Under the pieces are notes generated by a model. The model worked only from the letters and a program-made list of their open reading frames with translations, was not told where the DNA came from and ran no database searches. From an uncultured Acetobacteraceae bacterium (GTDB lineage Bacteria > Pseudomonadota > Alphaproteobacteria > Acetobacterales > Acetobacteraceae): a stretch of DNA of 64,000 nucleotides. The position numbers and the translations under genes were made by a program. The DNA lies in the NCBI GenBank assembly GCA_903895595.1, contig CAITUP010000099.1, positions 1-64,000 on the forward strand. The letters run 5' to 3'. Positions 9,776-20,261 of this stretch are shown one piece after another. The stretch's first letter is position 1. The number at the start of each line of letters is the position of its first letter.

Positions 9776-10276
9776 ATGGACGCTTTAGCGCCCAAGGTTG
9801 GGATCATCATGGGCAGCCAGTCGGACTGGCCCACCATGCGCAACGCTGCCGAAACCCTGACACGCCTCGGCGTCCCCTTCGAAGCCCGTATCGTCTCCGC
9901 CCATCGCACGCCCGACCGGTTGCAGGAGTATGCCAAGACCGCCCGAGCGCGGGGGCTGCACGCGATTATCGCTGGGGCAGGTGGGGCAGCGCACCTGCCG
10001 GGCATGTGTGCCGCCTGGACAGCCTTGCCGGTGCTGGGCGTGCCCGTTGAGTCTCATGCGCTGCGGGGCCAGGACAGTCTCTTGTCGATCGTGCAAATGC
10101 CGGCCGGCATTCCGGTGGGGACGTTGGCGATCGGGCGGGCCGGCGCGGTGAACGCGGCATTGCTGGCGGCTTCGATCCTGGCGCTGCACGATCCCGCGCT
10201 GGCCGAACGGCTGGATGCGTTTCGGGCGGAGCAGACGGCGGCGATCGCCATCGAGCCGGTCGATCCGCCGGCATGA
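9776..10276 (+). CDS. purE: N5-carboxyaminoimidazole ribonucleotide mutase
   Basis: [42 protein letters not shown]...[28 protein letters not shown]. Confidence 0.97.
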   Translation: MDALAPKVGIIMGSQSDWPTMRNAAETLTRLGVPFEARIVSAHRTPDRLQEYAKTARARGLHAIIAGAGGAAHLPGMCAAWTALPVLGVPVESHALRGQDSLLSIVQMPAGIPVGTLAIGRAGAVNAALLAASILALHDPALAERLDAFRAEQTAAIAIEPVDPPA

Positions 10277-11400
10277 ACGGGCCGCTTCCGCCCAACGCCA
10301 CCATCGGACTGGTCGGCGGCGGGCAATTGGGCCGCATGTCGGCTTTGGCCGCGGCTCGTTTGGGCTACCGCTGTCACATCCTGACGCGCGAGGTCGACAG
10401 CCCGGCCGCGCAGGTATCGAACGCGGTGACCATTAGCGACTACACGGACCCGGTGTCCCTGCGCGCCTTCGCCGCCGCCGTGGATGTGATCAGCTTCGAG
10501 TTCGAGAATGTCAGCGCCGAGGGGCTTGACCTGCTGGCGTCCCTGAAACCCGTCCGCCCGGCCCCGTCGGTGCTGCGCATCAGCCAAGACCGGATCGCCG
10601 AGAAATCCTTTCTGAACGCGGCCGGCGTCGCGACCGCGCCGTGGATCGCCGTCGAGACCCTGGCGGAGCTGGAAGCAGCCGTGGCGCAACTCGGGCTGCC
10701 GTCGGTGCTGAAAACGACGCGCCTGGGCTACGACGGCAAAGGCCAGGCGATGTTACGGACGCCAGAAGACCTCGCGCCGGCCTTCGCGCGGTTGTCTCCT
10801 AAGCCCCTGATCCTGGAAGGCTTCGTCGATTTCGCGCGCGAAATCAGCGTGGTCGTCGCACGCGGCGTCGATGGATCGGTGTCGGCCTTCGACACAGTCG
10901 AAAACCGGCATCGCGACCACATCCTGGATGTAACCCTGGCACCCGCGCGTATTACGGCCGAGGTCGACGAAGCGGCGCAACGCATCGCCCACGATGTGGC
11001 AGGGGCGTTGGATCTGGTCGGGTTGCTGGCGGTGGAGATGTTCGTGGACCGCGACGGCCGCGTGCTGGCGAATGAGATCGCGCCGCGGCCGCACAATTCC
11101 GGCCATTGGACGATCGATGCTTGTCCGGCCAGCCAGTTCGAACTGCATATACGCGCCATCGCCGGCCTGCCATTGCCACCGGCCGTCAGGCATTCGGACG
11201 CCGCGATGAAGAATCTGGTTGGGCCGGAAGAGGCAGCCTTGTGGCCGGAGATCCTCGCTACCCCCGGTCTGATCCCCCATCACTACGGCAAAGCCGACGC
11301 TCGGCCCGGCCGAAAAATCGGGCATGTCACGCGGCTGTTCCCCAAGGGCGCGCTGCCGGGGGAGTTCGGGGTAAAGGCGGCGCTGGGGGTTTTGGGGTAG
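10273..11400 (+). CDS. purK: 5-(carboxyamino)imidazole ribonucleotide synthase
   Basis: [29 protein letters not shown]...[12 protein letters not shown]...[13 protein letters not shown]; overlaps purE by ATGA. Confidence 0.97.
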   Translation: MNGPLPPNATIGLVGGGQLGRMSALAAARLGYRCHILTREVDSPAAQVSNAVTISDYTDPVSLRAFAAAVDVISFEFENVSAEGLDLLASLKPVRPAPSVLRISQDRIAEKSFLNAAGVATAPWIAVETLAELEAAVAQLGLPSVLKTTRLGYDGKGQAMLRTPEDLAPAFARLSPKPLILEGFVDFAREISVVVARGVDGSVSAFDTVENRHRDHILDVTLAPARITAEVDEAAQRIAHDVAGALDLVGLLAVEMFVDRDGRVLANEIAPRPHNSGHWTIDACPASQFELHIRAIAGLPLPPAVRHSDAAMKNLVGPEEAALWPEILATPGLIPHHYGKADARPGRKIGHVTRLFPKGALPGEFGVKAALGVLG

Positions 11401-11437
11401 CTCCAGGTCCAGATACGATGTTCCACCATCGGCCGAC

Positions 11438-11645
11438 GTGGTTCGGGCGGGGCGATCGCCGGCGGGGCGTGCCGCGCTCGACGATTTACCACGCGCCGGT
11501 ATGTCAATGGTGAGGGTGGCTGGTATTAACCGCATACAACGCGGTGTATGTCGCGCTGGCGAAGGCATTGGATGCGACATTATCGACGCGCGATCGCCGT
11601 CTCGCCGCCGCATCGGGCCATCGCGCCAGGATTGAAATCGTCTGA
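11438..11645 (+). pseudogene. Degenerate VapC-like PIN-domain toxin remnant
   Basis: 11520-11645 reads LVLTAYNAVYVALAKALDATLSTRDRRLAAASGHRARIEIV* (PIN-domain C-terminus); upstream in another frame RAGRSPAGRAALDDLP resembles the preceding VapC region. Confidence 0.65.
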
Positions 11646-11662
11646 CGCCAAGCGCCCTCGAC

Positions 11663-11845
11663 CTAAGGCCCCGTACGAATCCCCAACAACCGATACAACG
11701 GGCAAGTCCCCACCACCGCCGTCGAGAACGGCACGATCCCAACCAAACCCCAAATCGTGTGCGGCCACGTGAAGCACATCGCCAGCAGGACCACGCCTAC
11801 GACGGCGCGAACAGCGCGATCCACGGTGCCCATATTCTTTTCCAT
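11663..11845 (-). CDS. DUF2892 (YgaP-like inner membrane) protein
   Basis: MEKNMGTVDRAVRAVVGVVLLAMCFTWPHTIWGLVGIVPFSTAVVGTCPLYRLLGIRT. Confidence 0.9.
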   Translation of the reverse strand: MEKNMGTVDRAVRAVVGVVLLAMCFTWPHTIWGLVGIVPFSTAVVGTCPLYRLLGIRTGP

Positions 11846-11920
11846 CGTTCGCTCTCCTTCGCTTGCAAGCTGCCATTATATTCTATATGCGTCAAGTATG
11901 AAATATACCGACGCTCCCTC

Positions 11921-12238
11921 ATGAACCCCGCCGAAATGGAAGCCCGCGCGGCCGAGGCTGAGGCGTTCCTTCGCTCCCTCGCCAGCCGGCACCGGTTGAT
12001 GATCCTGTGCGACCTCCTGGAACAGGAACGGCCGGTGGGCGAATTGTTTTCCCGCCTCGGCCTGACTCAATCCAACCTCTCCCGCCATTTGGCGACCCTC
12101 CGAGCGGAGGGTTTGGTGGCGACGCGGCGGGTTGGTACTACCATTTTTTACCGCATCGACTCCAACCGCGTCCGGCCGATCCTGGAGCAGTTGTACCGCC
12201 TGTTTTGCGCCCCCACCGTCGAGGAAGACGCTTCATGA
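11921..12238 (+). CDS. ArsR-family regulator, SqrR/BigR-like persulfide sensor
   Basis: Winged HTH FLRSLASRHRLMILCDLLEQERPVGELFSRLGLTQSNLSRHLATLRAEGLVATRR; Cys30 and Cys96, 66 residues apart. Confidence 0.85.
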   Translation: MNPAEMEARAAEAEAFLRSLASRHRLMILCDLLEQERPVGELFSRLGLTQSNLSRHLATLRAEGLVATRRVGTTIFYRIDSNRVRPILEQLYRLFCAPTVEEDAS

Positions 12239-12651
12239 GTCATTTCACGCCGGTCTCGGCCTTGCTGGGCGGCGGACTGATCGGCCTGTCTGCCGCTTTG
12301 TTGTGGGTCGGGTGCTGCCGGATCGCGGGCATCAGCGGCATTCTCGCGGGGACGTTGGCGCCCGACCGAGCATGGCGGCTGATGTTTCTTGCGGGGTTGG
12401 TCGCGGCGCCGGTGGTTTACCGGATCGCATTCGCGCCGCTCTCCCGTCCCGCGATCGCCACTGCCTGGCCCCTGGTCATCCTGGGCGGACTTCTTGTCGG
12501 GTTCGGCACAAGGCTCGGCGGCGGATGCACCAGCGGTCATGGTGTTTGCGGCATGGCCCGCCTTTCCCCACGCTCGATAGTCGCGACCGCCGTGTTCATG
12601 ACCGCCGCGGCGGGGACGGTTTTCGTCGTGCGCCATATGGGGGCCGGATGA
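12235..12651 (+). CDS. YeeE/YedE half-size transporter (PmpA-like)
   Basis: LGGGLIGLSAALLWVGCCRIAGISGIL...GGLLVGFGTRLGGGCTSGHGVCGMARLSPRS. Confidence 0.88.
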   Translation: MSHFTPVSALLGGGLIGLSAALLWVGCCRIAGISGILAGTLAPDRAWRLMFLAGLVAAPVVYRIAFAPLSRPAIATAWPLVILGGLLVGFGTRLGGGCTSGHGVCGMARLSPRSIVATAVFMTAAAGTVFVVRHMGAG

Positions 12652-13034
12652 TGCGCGCTTATACCGTCGCCGCCGTCTGCGGCCTGTTGTTCGGGCTGGG
12701 CCTGACCGTGTCGCAGATGATCGATCCCAACAAGGTGTTGGGGTTCCTCGATATCGCGGGCGACTGGGATCCCAGCCTGATCCTGGTCATGGCTGGCGCG
12801 ATCCCCTTGGCAGCCGTGGGGTATTGGGCCGGAGGCCGTGTCGCCCCAGCGCGTTCGGCGATCGACAAGCGGCTGGTCATCGGCGCAGGGCTGTTCGGGA
12901 TCGGTTGGGGATTGGTGGGGTTTTGCCCCGGCCCAGCCTTGGCCGCGTTAAGCTTCGGCGACCCCAAGACGCTGCTGTTCGTCGCCGCCATGCTGGCCGG
13001 CATGGCGGGCTACGAGGTTTGGAACCGCCGGTAA
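12648..13034 (+). CDS. YeeE/YedE half-size transporter (PmpB-like, DUF6691)
   Basis: GLLFGLGLTVSQMIDPNKVLGFLDIAGDWDPSLILVMAGAI...FGIGWGLVGFCPGPALAAL. Confidence 0.88.
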   Translation: MMRAYTVAAVCGLLFGLGLTVSQMIDPNKVLGFLDIAGDWDPSLILVMAGAIPLAAVGYWAGGRVAPARSAIDKRLVIGAGLFGIGWGLVGFCPGPALAALSFGDPKTLLFVAAMLAGMAGYEVWNRR

Positions 13035-13038
13035 CCCG

Positions 13039-14232
13039 TTAGACCGCGTCCAGCGCCGCGACTCCGGGCAGGGTCTTACCCTCCAGCCACTCCAGGAACG
13101 CGCCACCAGCGGAGGACACGTAGGTCAGCTGATCGATAATCCCAGCCTGCCGCAGAGCGGACACGGTGTCGCCGCCGCCCGCCACGCTGCGCAGCGTTCC
13201 GGCGGTTGTCGCCGCGGCGACGGCTTTCGCCAGCGCCACGGTCGCGGCATCGAAGGGCGGGGTTTCGAACGCGCCCAACGGCCCGTTCCATACCAGCGTG
13301 CGGATCGACGGCAGGCGCGCCAGCAGCGCGGCGACCGAGGCGGGGCCGACGTCGAGGATCATGCTGTCGGACGGCACCGCGTTGACGGATACGATCTGGG
13401 TCGCCGGGTTCGCCTTGAATTCCGTGGCGACGACGGCGTCCGTCGGCAGCACGATCTCGCATCCCGCCGCTTTCGCGCGGGTCAGGATATCGCGCGCCAT
13501 ATCGTGCATTTCGGCTTCCTGCAACGACTTGCCGACGTTCAGGCCTTGCGCCGCCAGGAACGTGTTTGCCATGGCGCCGCCGATCACCAGGATGTTCACC
13601 CGGCCCACCAGATTGCCCAGCAATTCCAGCTTGGTGGATACTTTGGCACCGCCGACGATGGCCGCGACCGGGCGGGTGGGGTTGCCGAGCGCGAGGTCCA
13701 GCGCCTCCAGCTCGGCTTGCATCAGACGACCGGCGTAAGACGGCAGGCAGTGGGCGACACCCTCGGTGCTGGCGTGGGCGCGATGCGCGGCGGAGAAGGC
13801 GTCGTTCACGAACAAATCGGCCAGCGCGCCGAGTTCGGCGGCGAAGGCCTTGTCGTTCTTTTCCTCACCGGGGTGGAAGCGGGTGTTTTCCAGGACCAGC
13901 ACGTCGCCATTGGCCATCGCGGCGATGGCCTGCTGCGCCGGAGCGCCAATGCAATCGTCAGCGAAAGCGACGGCACGCCCGAGCACCTTGCCCAATGCCT
14001 CGGCCATGGGAGAGAGCGACATTTCGGGGACGCGTTTGCCTTTCGGTCGGTCGAAATGGCTGCAAACGATAACCTTGGCGCCTTTGCCCGACAGTTCCCG
14101 GATGGTGGGCGACAACCGTTCGATCCGCGTCAGGTCGCTGATCTTGCCGTCCCGCACGGGGACGTTCAGGTCGGCGCGCAGCAGGATTCGTTTCCCGGCG
14201 ACATCCACGCCATCGAGGGTGCGAAAAGCCAT
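13039..14232 (-). CDS. pgk: Phosphoglycerate kinase
   Basis: [44 protein letters not shown]...; real start ATG 14232, not the read-through ORF to 15018. Confidence 0.97.
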   Translation of the reverse strand: MAFRTLDGVDVAGKRILLRADLNVPVRDGKISDLTRIERLSPTIRELSGKGAKVIVCSHFDRPKGKRVPEMSLSPMAEALGKVLGRAVAFADDCIGAPAQQAIAAMANGDVLVLENTRFHPGEEKNDKAFAAELGALADLFVNDAFSAAHRAHASTEGVAHCLPSYAGRLMQAELEALDLALGNPTRPVAAIVGGAKVSTKLELLGNLVGRVNILVIGGAMANTFLAAQGLNVGKSLQEAEMHDMARDILTRAKAAGCEIVLPTDAVVATEFKANPATQIVSVNAVPSDSMILDVGPASVAALLARLPSIRTLVWNGPLGAFETPPFDAATVALAKAVAAATTAGTLRSVAGGGDTVSALRQAGIIDQLTYVSSAGGAFLEWLEGKTLPGVAALDAV

Positions 14233-14261
14233 GCTCACAACTCCGTTTTCTGTAATAGCCG

Positions 14262-14292
14262 CGTTATGGTCGGGCTTGACCCGACCATAACG
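14262..14292. repeat. REP-like palindromic element (R1)
   Basis: CGTTATGGTCGGG cttga CCCGACCATAACG: perfect 13-bp arms between gap and pgk. Confidence 0.8.
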
Positions 14293-14303
14293 TTGGGTGT
14301 CGT

Positions 14304-15323
14304 TTATCGGGCGCCCATCAACGCGGCCACGTCCAGCATACGGCAGGAGAAGCCCCACTCGTTGTCGTACCAACCCATCACCCGCGTCAGCGCGCCATCG
14401 ACCACCGCCGTCTGAGTCGCGTCGAAGGTGCAGGACGCGGCGGTGTGATTGAAATCGATGCTGACCAGCGGACGGGTGTTGTAGTCCAACACGCCCCGCA
14501 GCGCGCCCTTGGACGCATCCTGCATCGCGGCGTTGATTTCGTCCTTGGTCGCGGGCTTCGCCAAATTCACATCCAGCGAGACCATCGACACGTTCTGGAC
14601 GGGAATGCGGATGGCGGTGCCGTCCAGCTTGCCTTTCAAGGACGGGATCACTTCCCCGATCGAACGCGCCGCACCGGTGGAGGTCGGGATCGCCGACACC
14701 CCGGCCGTGCGCGCTCGGCGCATATCGCGATGCGATCCGTCCAGTGTGTTCTGGTCGTTGGTGTAGGCGTGAATGGTCACCATGTAGCCGCGCAGAATGC
14801 CGAAATTGTCGTGCAGCACCTTGGCCATCGGCGCGAGGCAGTTGGTCGTGCAGGATGCCGCCGAAATCACCGTCATGTCCGGCTTCAGCGCGTCGTTGTT
14901 CACGCCATAGACGATCATCGCGTCCACCCCGTCGCCGGGGGCGGATATCAGCACCTTGCGCGCGCCCACCGCCAGCAGCGGGGCACATTTCGCCTTGCTG
15001 GTGAACGTGCCCGTGCATTCCATGGCCACATCGGTGCCGGACAGATCGAGCTTGGCCGGATCGCGTTCGAACGTCACGGGGATCGGGCCGTAGACCTTGC
15101 CGCCGTGGCGGATCGTCAGCGTGTTGCCGGAGACTTCCACCTGACCATTGAAGCGCCCATGCGCGCTGTCGTACGCGAACAGATGCGCGACCGAGTCCAT
15201 GTTCATGCTGGGAGACGCGTTAATCCGAGTCGCCACCAAATCGGTGCGGCCTTCTTCCGCGATGGCGCGCAGGACCAACCGTCCGATGCGTCCGAAACCG
15301 TTAATCGCGACCGAAACGGTCAT
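14304..15323 (-). CDS. gap: Type I glyceraldehyde-3-phosphate dehydrogenase
   Basis: [21 protein letters not shown]...[21 protein letters not shown]...SWYDNEWG-like [10 protein letters not shown]. Confidence 0.97.
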   Translation of the reverse strand: MTVSVAINGFGRIGRLVLRAIAEEGRTDLVATRINASPSMNMDSVAHLFAYDSAHGRFNGQVEVSGNTLTIRHGGKVYGPIPVTFERDPAKLDLSGTDVAMECTGTFTSKAKCAPLLAVGARKVLISAPGDGVDAMIVYGVNNDALKPDMTVISAASCTTNCLAPMAKVLHDNFGILRGYMVTIHAYTNDQNTLDGSHRDMRRARTAGVSAIPTSTGAARSIGEVIPSLKGKLDGTAIRIPVQNVSMVSLDVNLAKPATKDEINAAMQDASKGALRGVLDYNTRPLVSIDFNHTAASCTFDATQTAVVDGALTRVMGWYDNEWGFSCRMLDVAALMGAR

Positions 15324-15340
15324 GGGTCGTATTCCTCTTA

Positions 15341-17380
15341 TCAAGCCAAATGTTTGCGCACTGCCGCCACCACGGCGTCGGACGTAATTCCGAAGTGTTT
15401 ATAAAGGACCTCGGCCGGTGCCGACGCCCCATAGCCGGGCATGCCGATGAACACGCCATCGGTTCCCAGGATGCGTTCCCAGCCGAAATCGGCCGCGGCC
15501 TCGATTCCGACGCGGAAGGCGCCGCCCAGCACGGCGTCGCGATAGGCGGCATCCTGTTGGGCGAACAGCTCCCAGCACGGCAGGGAGACAACCGCGACGG
15601 GGATGCCCTCGGCCGCCAGCGCTTCCCGCGCCGTCATGGCGAGGGAGACTTCCGACCCGGTGGCGATCAGCGTCGCCTGACGCGGGCCGTCGGCTTCCGC
15701 CAGGACGTAGCCGCCGCGAGCGGAGCGGTTTTCGGCGATGTCAGTACGCAGAGTCGGCAGGGCTTGACGGGTCAGCACCAGCAGCGATGGGCCATCGGCG
15801 CGCTTGATCGCAAGCTCCCAACATTCGGCCGTTTCCAGCGCGTCGGCCGGGCGGAACACATGCACATTCGGCATGGCGCGCAGGCTGGCGAGATGCTCGA
15901 CGGGCTGATGCGTCGGGCCGTCTTCGCCCAGACCGATGGAGTCATGCGTCAGCACGTGGATCACGCGCTGGTGCATCAGCGCACCCAGGCGGATGGCGGG
16001 GCGCATGTAGTCGGTGAAGACGAAGAACGTGCCGGTGTACGGGATAATGCCGCCGTGCAACGCCATACCGTTGGCGCAGGCTGCCATGCCGAACTCGCGG
16101 ATGCCGTAATGGATGTAGCGCCCGGCATAGTTGCCCGGCGTCACGAAGCCCATGCCCTTGACCAGAGTCAGGTTGGAACCCGTCAGATCGGCGGACCCGC
16201 CCACCAGATCGGGGGTCGCGGGCACCAGAGCCTCCAGCGCCTTCTGGCTGGACTGGCGAGTGGCGAGTTTCGGGCGGTTGTCGGCGATGTCTTGCTTCAG
16301 CGCGGCCACGGCCTCATGCCAGTTGTCGGGCAGTCGGCCGGCGATCGCGCGATCGAAATCCGCGCGTTGGGCATGGCGGGCCAGACGCTTGAGCCAAGCG
16401 CGACGCGTCCCGGCACCGCGGCTGCCGGCGGCGTGCCAGAGTTCGTAAAGATCGGCGGGCACGGTGAACGGCAGTTCATGCCAACCGAGGAATTCCTTGG
16501 CGGCAGCGGCTTCCTGGGGACCCAGTGGCGCCCCGTGCGATCCGGCGGTGCCGGCCTTGGTCGGCGCGCCCAAGGCAATGATGGTCTTGCAGGCGATCAG
16601 TGTCGGCTTCTGCGACCGCATGGCGAAGGACATCGCAGCGGCGATCTGCGCCGGATCGTGCCCGTCCACCCGCTTGGTCGCCCAGCCGGCGGCGGCGAAG
16701 CGCCTCAGCGGATCTTCCGACGTGGAAATACCGGTCGCGCCGTCGATGGAGATGCTGTTGTCGTCGAACAGGACGGTCAGCTTGTTCAGTTTCAGATGCC
16801 CGGCGAGGCCGATGGCTTCATGGCTGACACCTTCCATGAGGTCGCCGTCCCCGGCGATGACCCAGGTGCGATGATCGACCAAGGATTTGCCGAAGCGCGC
16901 AGCCATCAGCCGCTCCGCCAGCGCCATGCCGATGGCGGTGGCGAGGCCCTGACCCAGCGGGCCGGTGGTCATCTCGATCGCCGGGTGCTCGCCCCATTCC
17001 GGGTGGCCGGCGCAGGGGGAGTGCAACTGGCGGAAATTCTTAAGCTGTTCGATCTCCATCCCGACATGGCCGGTCAGATGCAGCAGCGAATACAGCAGCA
17101 TGGAGCCGTGGCCGGCCGACAGCACGAAGCGGTCGCGATCCGGCCAGCGGGGATCGGCGGCATCGAACTTCAGGAAGCGGGACCACAGCACCGTGGCGAC
17201 GTCGGCCATGCCCATGGGCATGCCGGGATGGCCCGATTTCGCGGCTTCGACCCCGTCGATGGACAGTGCGCGAATCGCGTCGGCCATCCGCCGTGTCGGG
17301 GTTTCCTCACGCGCGCGGATCGCGACTTGCTGGGCAAGCGCGGGATTTTCCGCGTTGGTCGTCTCGGCCATCGCAGCCAT
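15341..17380 (-). CDS. tkt: Transketolase
   Basis: MADAIRALSIDGVEAAKSGHPGMPMGMADVATVLW...GLGEDGPTHQPVEHLASLRAMPN. Confidence 0.97.
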   Translation of the reverse strand: MAAMAETTNAENPALAQQVAIRAREETPTRRMADAIRALSIDGVEAAKSGHPGMPMGMADVATVLWSRFLKFDAADPRWPDRDRFVLSAGHGSMLLYSLLHLTGHVGMEIEQLKNFRQLHSPCAGHPEWGEHPAIEMTTGPLGQGLATAIGMALAERLMAARFGKSLVDHRTWVIAGDGDLMEGVSHEAIGLAGHLKLNKLTVLFDDNSISIDGATGISTSEDPLRRFAAAGWATKRVDGHDPAQIAAAMSFAMRSQKPTLIACKTIIALGAPTKAGTAGSHGAPLGPQEAAAAKEFLGWHELPFTVPADLYELWHAAGSRGAGTRRAWLKRLARHAQRADFDRAIAGRLPDNWHEAVAALKQDIADNRPKLATRQSSQKALEALVPATPDLVGGSADLTGSNLTLVKGMGFVTPGNYAGRYIHYGIREFGMAACANGMALHGGIIPYTGTFFVFTDYMRPAIRLGALMHQRVIHVLTHDSIGLGEDGPTHQPVEHLASLRAMPNVHVFRPADALETAECWELAIKRADGPSLLVLTRQALPTLRTDIAENRSARGGYVLAEADGPRQATLIATGSEVSLAMTAREALAAEGIPVAVVSLPCWELFAQQDAAYRDAVLGGAFRVGIEAAADFGWERILGTDGVFIGMPGYGASAPAEVLYKHFGITSDAVVAAVRKHLA

Positions 17381-17470
17381 GAAGTCTCCTTAAGCCACCG
17401 AGGGGCGCCGTGACGGGGGTTTTTCACGGCTATACGGCAAGATCATGGCAGGGGGCAATCGTGACGCCGG

Positions 17471-18874
17471 TTATGCCGGCCATGCGGCGGGGCTGTGGCC
17501 CAGCGGAACCGGCGGGCGCGCCCACCGCGTCGGGGTTTCGGACATGCGCACGATGGGGGCCAGATAGCGCATGCGCCCGAGCGGCATGTCGACCTCGGTG
17601 CAGAGTCGGGCGATTTGGTCGTCGGGCAGGTCGGCGGGGGCGGATTCGTAGGCGAACCTTGGCAACACGCCGCGATCGACGATCCACTTGCCGGCACCGG
17701 CCAAACTCGCGCGCACCAGCCAGCTGCCGCCCTCGGTCGCTCGGCGGGCCAAAGCGATCATGGCGCCGTAGGCCAGCAGATTGCCGCCGACATAGTCGAT
17801 GGCGGACACCGGCAGATGCTTGGGACCGGTATCGTCGCGGGAGGCATCCGCCATGCCGGTCGCGGCCTGCACCACCGTGTCGTAGCCGCGCCGCGCTTTC
17901 CACGGACCCTCATGGCCCCAGGCGCTGAGGGTCACGTAGATCATGCCGGGGTGCAGCGCGGCCAGTTCCTCGGGCCCGAAGCCGCGGCCGGCGAGCGTGC
18001 CGGGGCGGTAGGATTGGGTAAAAATATCGCAGTTGGAGACGAGTTCCCGCAGCTTGGCGTGCTGATCCTTCTCCCGCAGGTCGAGGCGGGCGGAGAGCTT
18101 GCCGATGCCGGTGTCGAGGTCCATTTGGCCCGAATCCGCCAACCCCAGCCGCGTGATCTTCAACACATCCGCACCGTGCTCGGCCATCGTCCGCGACGCG
18201 GTCGGGCCGGCGATGACGCGGGTCAGATCGAGCACACGAATGCCGGACAAAGGGCGGTCGCCGGCCGGCAAAGGCCGCGGCGGAGCGTCGCCGATGCGCA
18301 CGATATCCACCGCCGGCAGGCCGGCGACGAAGGCCGCGTGCGGGTGGCGGTTCCACTCCCCATGCGTGCGGACGAAGGAACCGACGGCACCGCCTTCGTG
18401 CAGCGCGGTTTCCAGCGCTTCTCCGTCCCAGCCGGAAATGGCTTCCTTCACCGCATTGTAGTCGTCGGGCACGCCGAGGATGCGCAGCGCCCGATCCCTC
18501 AGGTTGGGGAAATTGGTGTGCAGGAACACCCAGCGGCCGTCTTTCGCCGGGTAGAATTTCATAAGGGGCGCGAATTCCCGGTCCGCCGGCACCCCATTAA
18601 TCTGCATGTATTTGCCGCTGCGGAGCGAGATCGCCGCCGCCGGAATATCGACGGACACATCCTGCCGGCGGCCGGTTTTCAGGCGCCAGAGTTCGGACGC
18701 GGCCACGCCCGTGGCGGCCAGAACCGCGGCGCCGGCGGTGCCGATGCTGTAGCGGGTCGGCAGTACCGGATCGTCGCCGGTCAGGGCGACATTCTCCCCA
18801 AGATCGCGCGGCAAACCCCCGAGGTCCAGCAATTGGTCCAATGCCTCATGGGCAAGGCTCCGGGTTGTATTCAT
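17471..18874 (-). CDS. CaiB/BaiF CoA-transferase family protein
   Basis: LSGIRVLDLTRVIAGPTASRTMAEHGADVLKI...ELVSNCDIFTQSYRPGTLAGRGFGPEEL. Confidence 0.85.
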   Translation of the reverse strand: MNTTRSLAHEALDQLLDLGGLPRDLGENVALTGDDPVLPTRYSIGTAGAAVLAATGVAASELWRLKTGRRQDVSVDIPAAAISLRSGKYMQINGVPADREFAPLMKFYPAKDGRWVFLHTNFPNLRDRALRILGVPDDYNAVKEAISGWDGEALETALHEGGAVGSFVRTHGEWNRHPHAAFVAGLPAVDIVRIGDAPPRPLPAGDRPLSGIRVLDLTRVIAGPTASRTMAEHGADVLKITRLGLADSGQMDLDTGIGKLSARLDLREKDQHAKLRELVSNCDIFTQSYRPGTLAGRGFGPEELAALHPGMIYVTLSAWGHEGPWKARRGYDTVVQAATGMADASRDDTGPKHLPVSAIDYVGGNLLAYGAMIALARRATEGGSWLVRASLAGAGKWIVDRGVLPRFAYESAPADLPDDQIARLCTEVDMPLGRMRYLAPIVRMSETPTRWARPPVPLGHSPAAWPA

Positions 18875-19018
18875 TTCGGTCCGCCCTCTATTTGACTTGG
18901 CACAAGTTTGACTGGTGCAACCCTTGAGTGCAACCCCTTCACTTGGATGACGGGGGGACCCGCAGAACGGGCTTGACCCCGAACGGGTTGCGACCGATAT
19001 ACGCCGCCTCGCACCGGG

Positions 19019-19092
19019 GGTCCGGTGGCAGAGTGGTGATGCATCGGACTGCAAATCCGCGTATGCCGGTTCGATTCCGGCCCGGACCTCCA
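19019..19092 (+). tRNA. tRNA-Cys (GCA)
   Basis: 74-nt cloverleaf: acceptor GGTCCGG/CCGGACC, T-stem GCCGG/CCGGC, loop CTGCAAA, encoded CCA. Confidence 0.95.
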
Positions 19093-19172
19093 ACTCTCCC
19101 CGCTGGCGCAGCCGCCGCGCGCATGGCACGAATTCTCCCGCGACCAATAAAATCAATGGGCAGGAGACGACC

Positions 19173-20261
19173 ATGACCTCACGCAGAAGCTTTCTCGCCG
19201 GCCTCGCCGCGTCCACCGGTATTATGTTTTGCGGCTGCGGCGCCCCTGGCACCGCGCATGCCGCCCCGACCCCGGCGCGCCGGCCGGTTAAGGTGAACGG
19301 CAAGACCGTTAAGACCATCGACGTGCACGCGCATTGCATCTTCCACGAAGCCGCCGCGCTGCTGGGCGGGGACGCCGCCGTGCTGAACAACGTCGTCCGC
19401 GGCGCGCAGGAAGGCTTCATCGTGATCGAGGAACGCTTGAAGGCAATGGACGCCATGGCGATCGACATGGAGGTCCTGTCGGTCAACCCCTTCTGGTACG
19501 ACAAGGACCGCGATCTGGCGGCGAAGATCGTCAAGATTCAGAACGAGAAACTGGCCGAACTCTGCGCCGCCAAGCCGGACCGGTTCGCGGCGTTCGCGTC
19601 GCTGACCCTGCAGGACCCGCAGTTGGCGGTGCAGGAACTGGAAATCGCGATGAAGAAGCAGGGTATGCGCGGCGCCGCCATCGGCGACCGGGTGAATGCC
19701 GTCGAGTTCTCCGACCCGTCGCTGCATCCGGTTTGGGCAAGGGCCGAGGAGCTCGGTGCCTCCCTGTTCATCCATCCGCAGGGCATTCCCGAGATGAACA
19801 AGCGCCTCAGCGGCAACGGTTGGCTGTCGAACACAATCGGCAACCCGCTGGGAACGACGATCGCGCTGTCGCATCTGATTTTCCAGGGGACGCTGGACCG
19901 GTTCCCCAAGCTGAAGGTCATCGCCGCGCATGGCGGCGGGTTCCTGCCGTCCTACGCGGACCGGTCGGATCATGCCTGCATGGTCGCGCCGCCGGGCTGC
20001 GATCCCAACATCAAGCTGAAGAAAAAGCCGACGGAATACCTGAACCAGCTGTTCTTCGACGCGCTGATCTTCACGCCGGAGGCTTTACGGCATCTCGTGG
20101 CGCAAGTCGGCGCCAGCCAGGTTATGCTCGGCAGCGACCATCCCTATCCGTGGGAGCAGCACCCCGTGGATCACATCCTTGCGACATCGTCCCTGTCCGA
20201 GGCGCAGAAGCTTGCCATCCTCGGGCACAACGCGGCACGCGTGTTGGGCATCAAGGCGTAA
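19173..20261 (+). CDS. Amidohydrolase (ACMSD-like metal-dependent hydrolase) with Tat signal
   Basis: MTSRRSFLAGLAASTG Tat motif; TIDVHAHCIFHE; LKVIAAHGGGFLPSY; MLGSDHPYPW. Confidence 0.85.
   Translation: MTSRRSFLAGLAASTGIMFCGCGAPGTAHAAPTPARRPVKVNGKTVKTIDVHAHCIFHEAAALLGGDAAVLNNVVRGAQEGFIVIEERLKAMDAMAIDMEVLSVNPFWYDKDRDLAAKIVKIQNEKLAELCAAKPDRFAAFASLTLQDPQLAVQELEIAMKKQGMRGAAIGDRVNAVEFSDPSLHPVWARAEELGASLFIHPQGIPEMNKRLSGNGWLSNTIGNPLGTTIALSHLIFQGTLDRFPKLKVIAAHGGGFLPSYADRSDHACMVAPPGCDPNIKLKKKPTEYLNQLFFDALIFTPEALRHLVAQVGASQVMLGSDHPYPWEQHPVDHILATSSLSEAQKLAILGHNAARVLGIKA

Noticed and set aside
13039-15018. 659-aa ORF spanning pgk and part of gap
   Set aside because: Only the pgk part from ATG 14232 is coding; the upstream extension is out-of-frame gap and a palindromic repeat.
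15350-17413. 687-aa plus-strand ORF opposite transketolase
   Set aside because: Antisense shadow of a confidently identified tkt; His/Gln/Gly-rich nonsense composition.
17471-19534. 687-aa extension of the CoA-transferase ORF
   Set aside because: The extension crosses the tRNA-Cys gene and the opposite-strand amidohydrolase; true start is near 18874.
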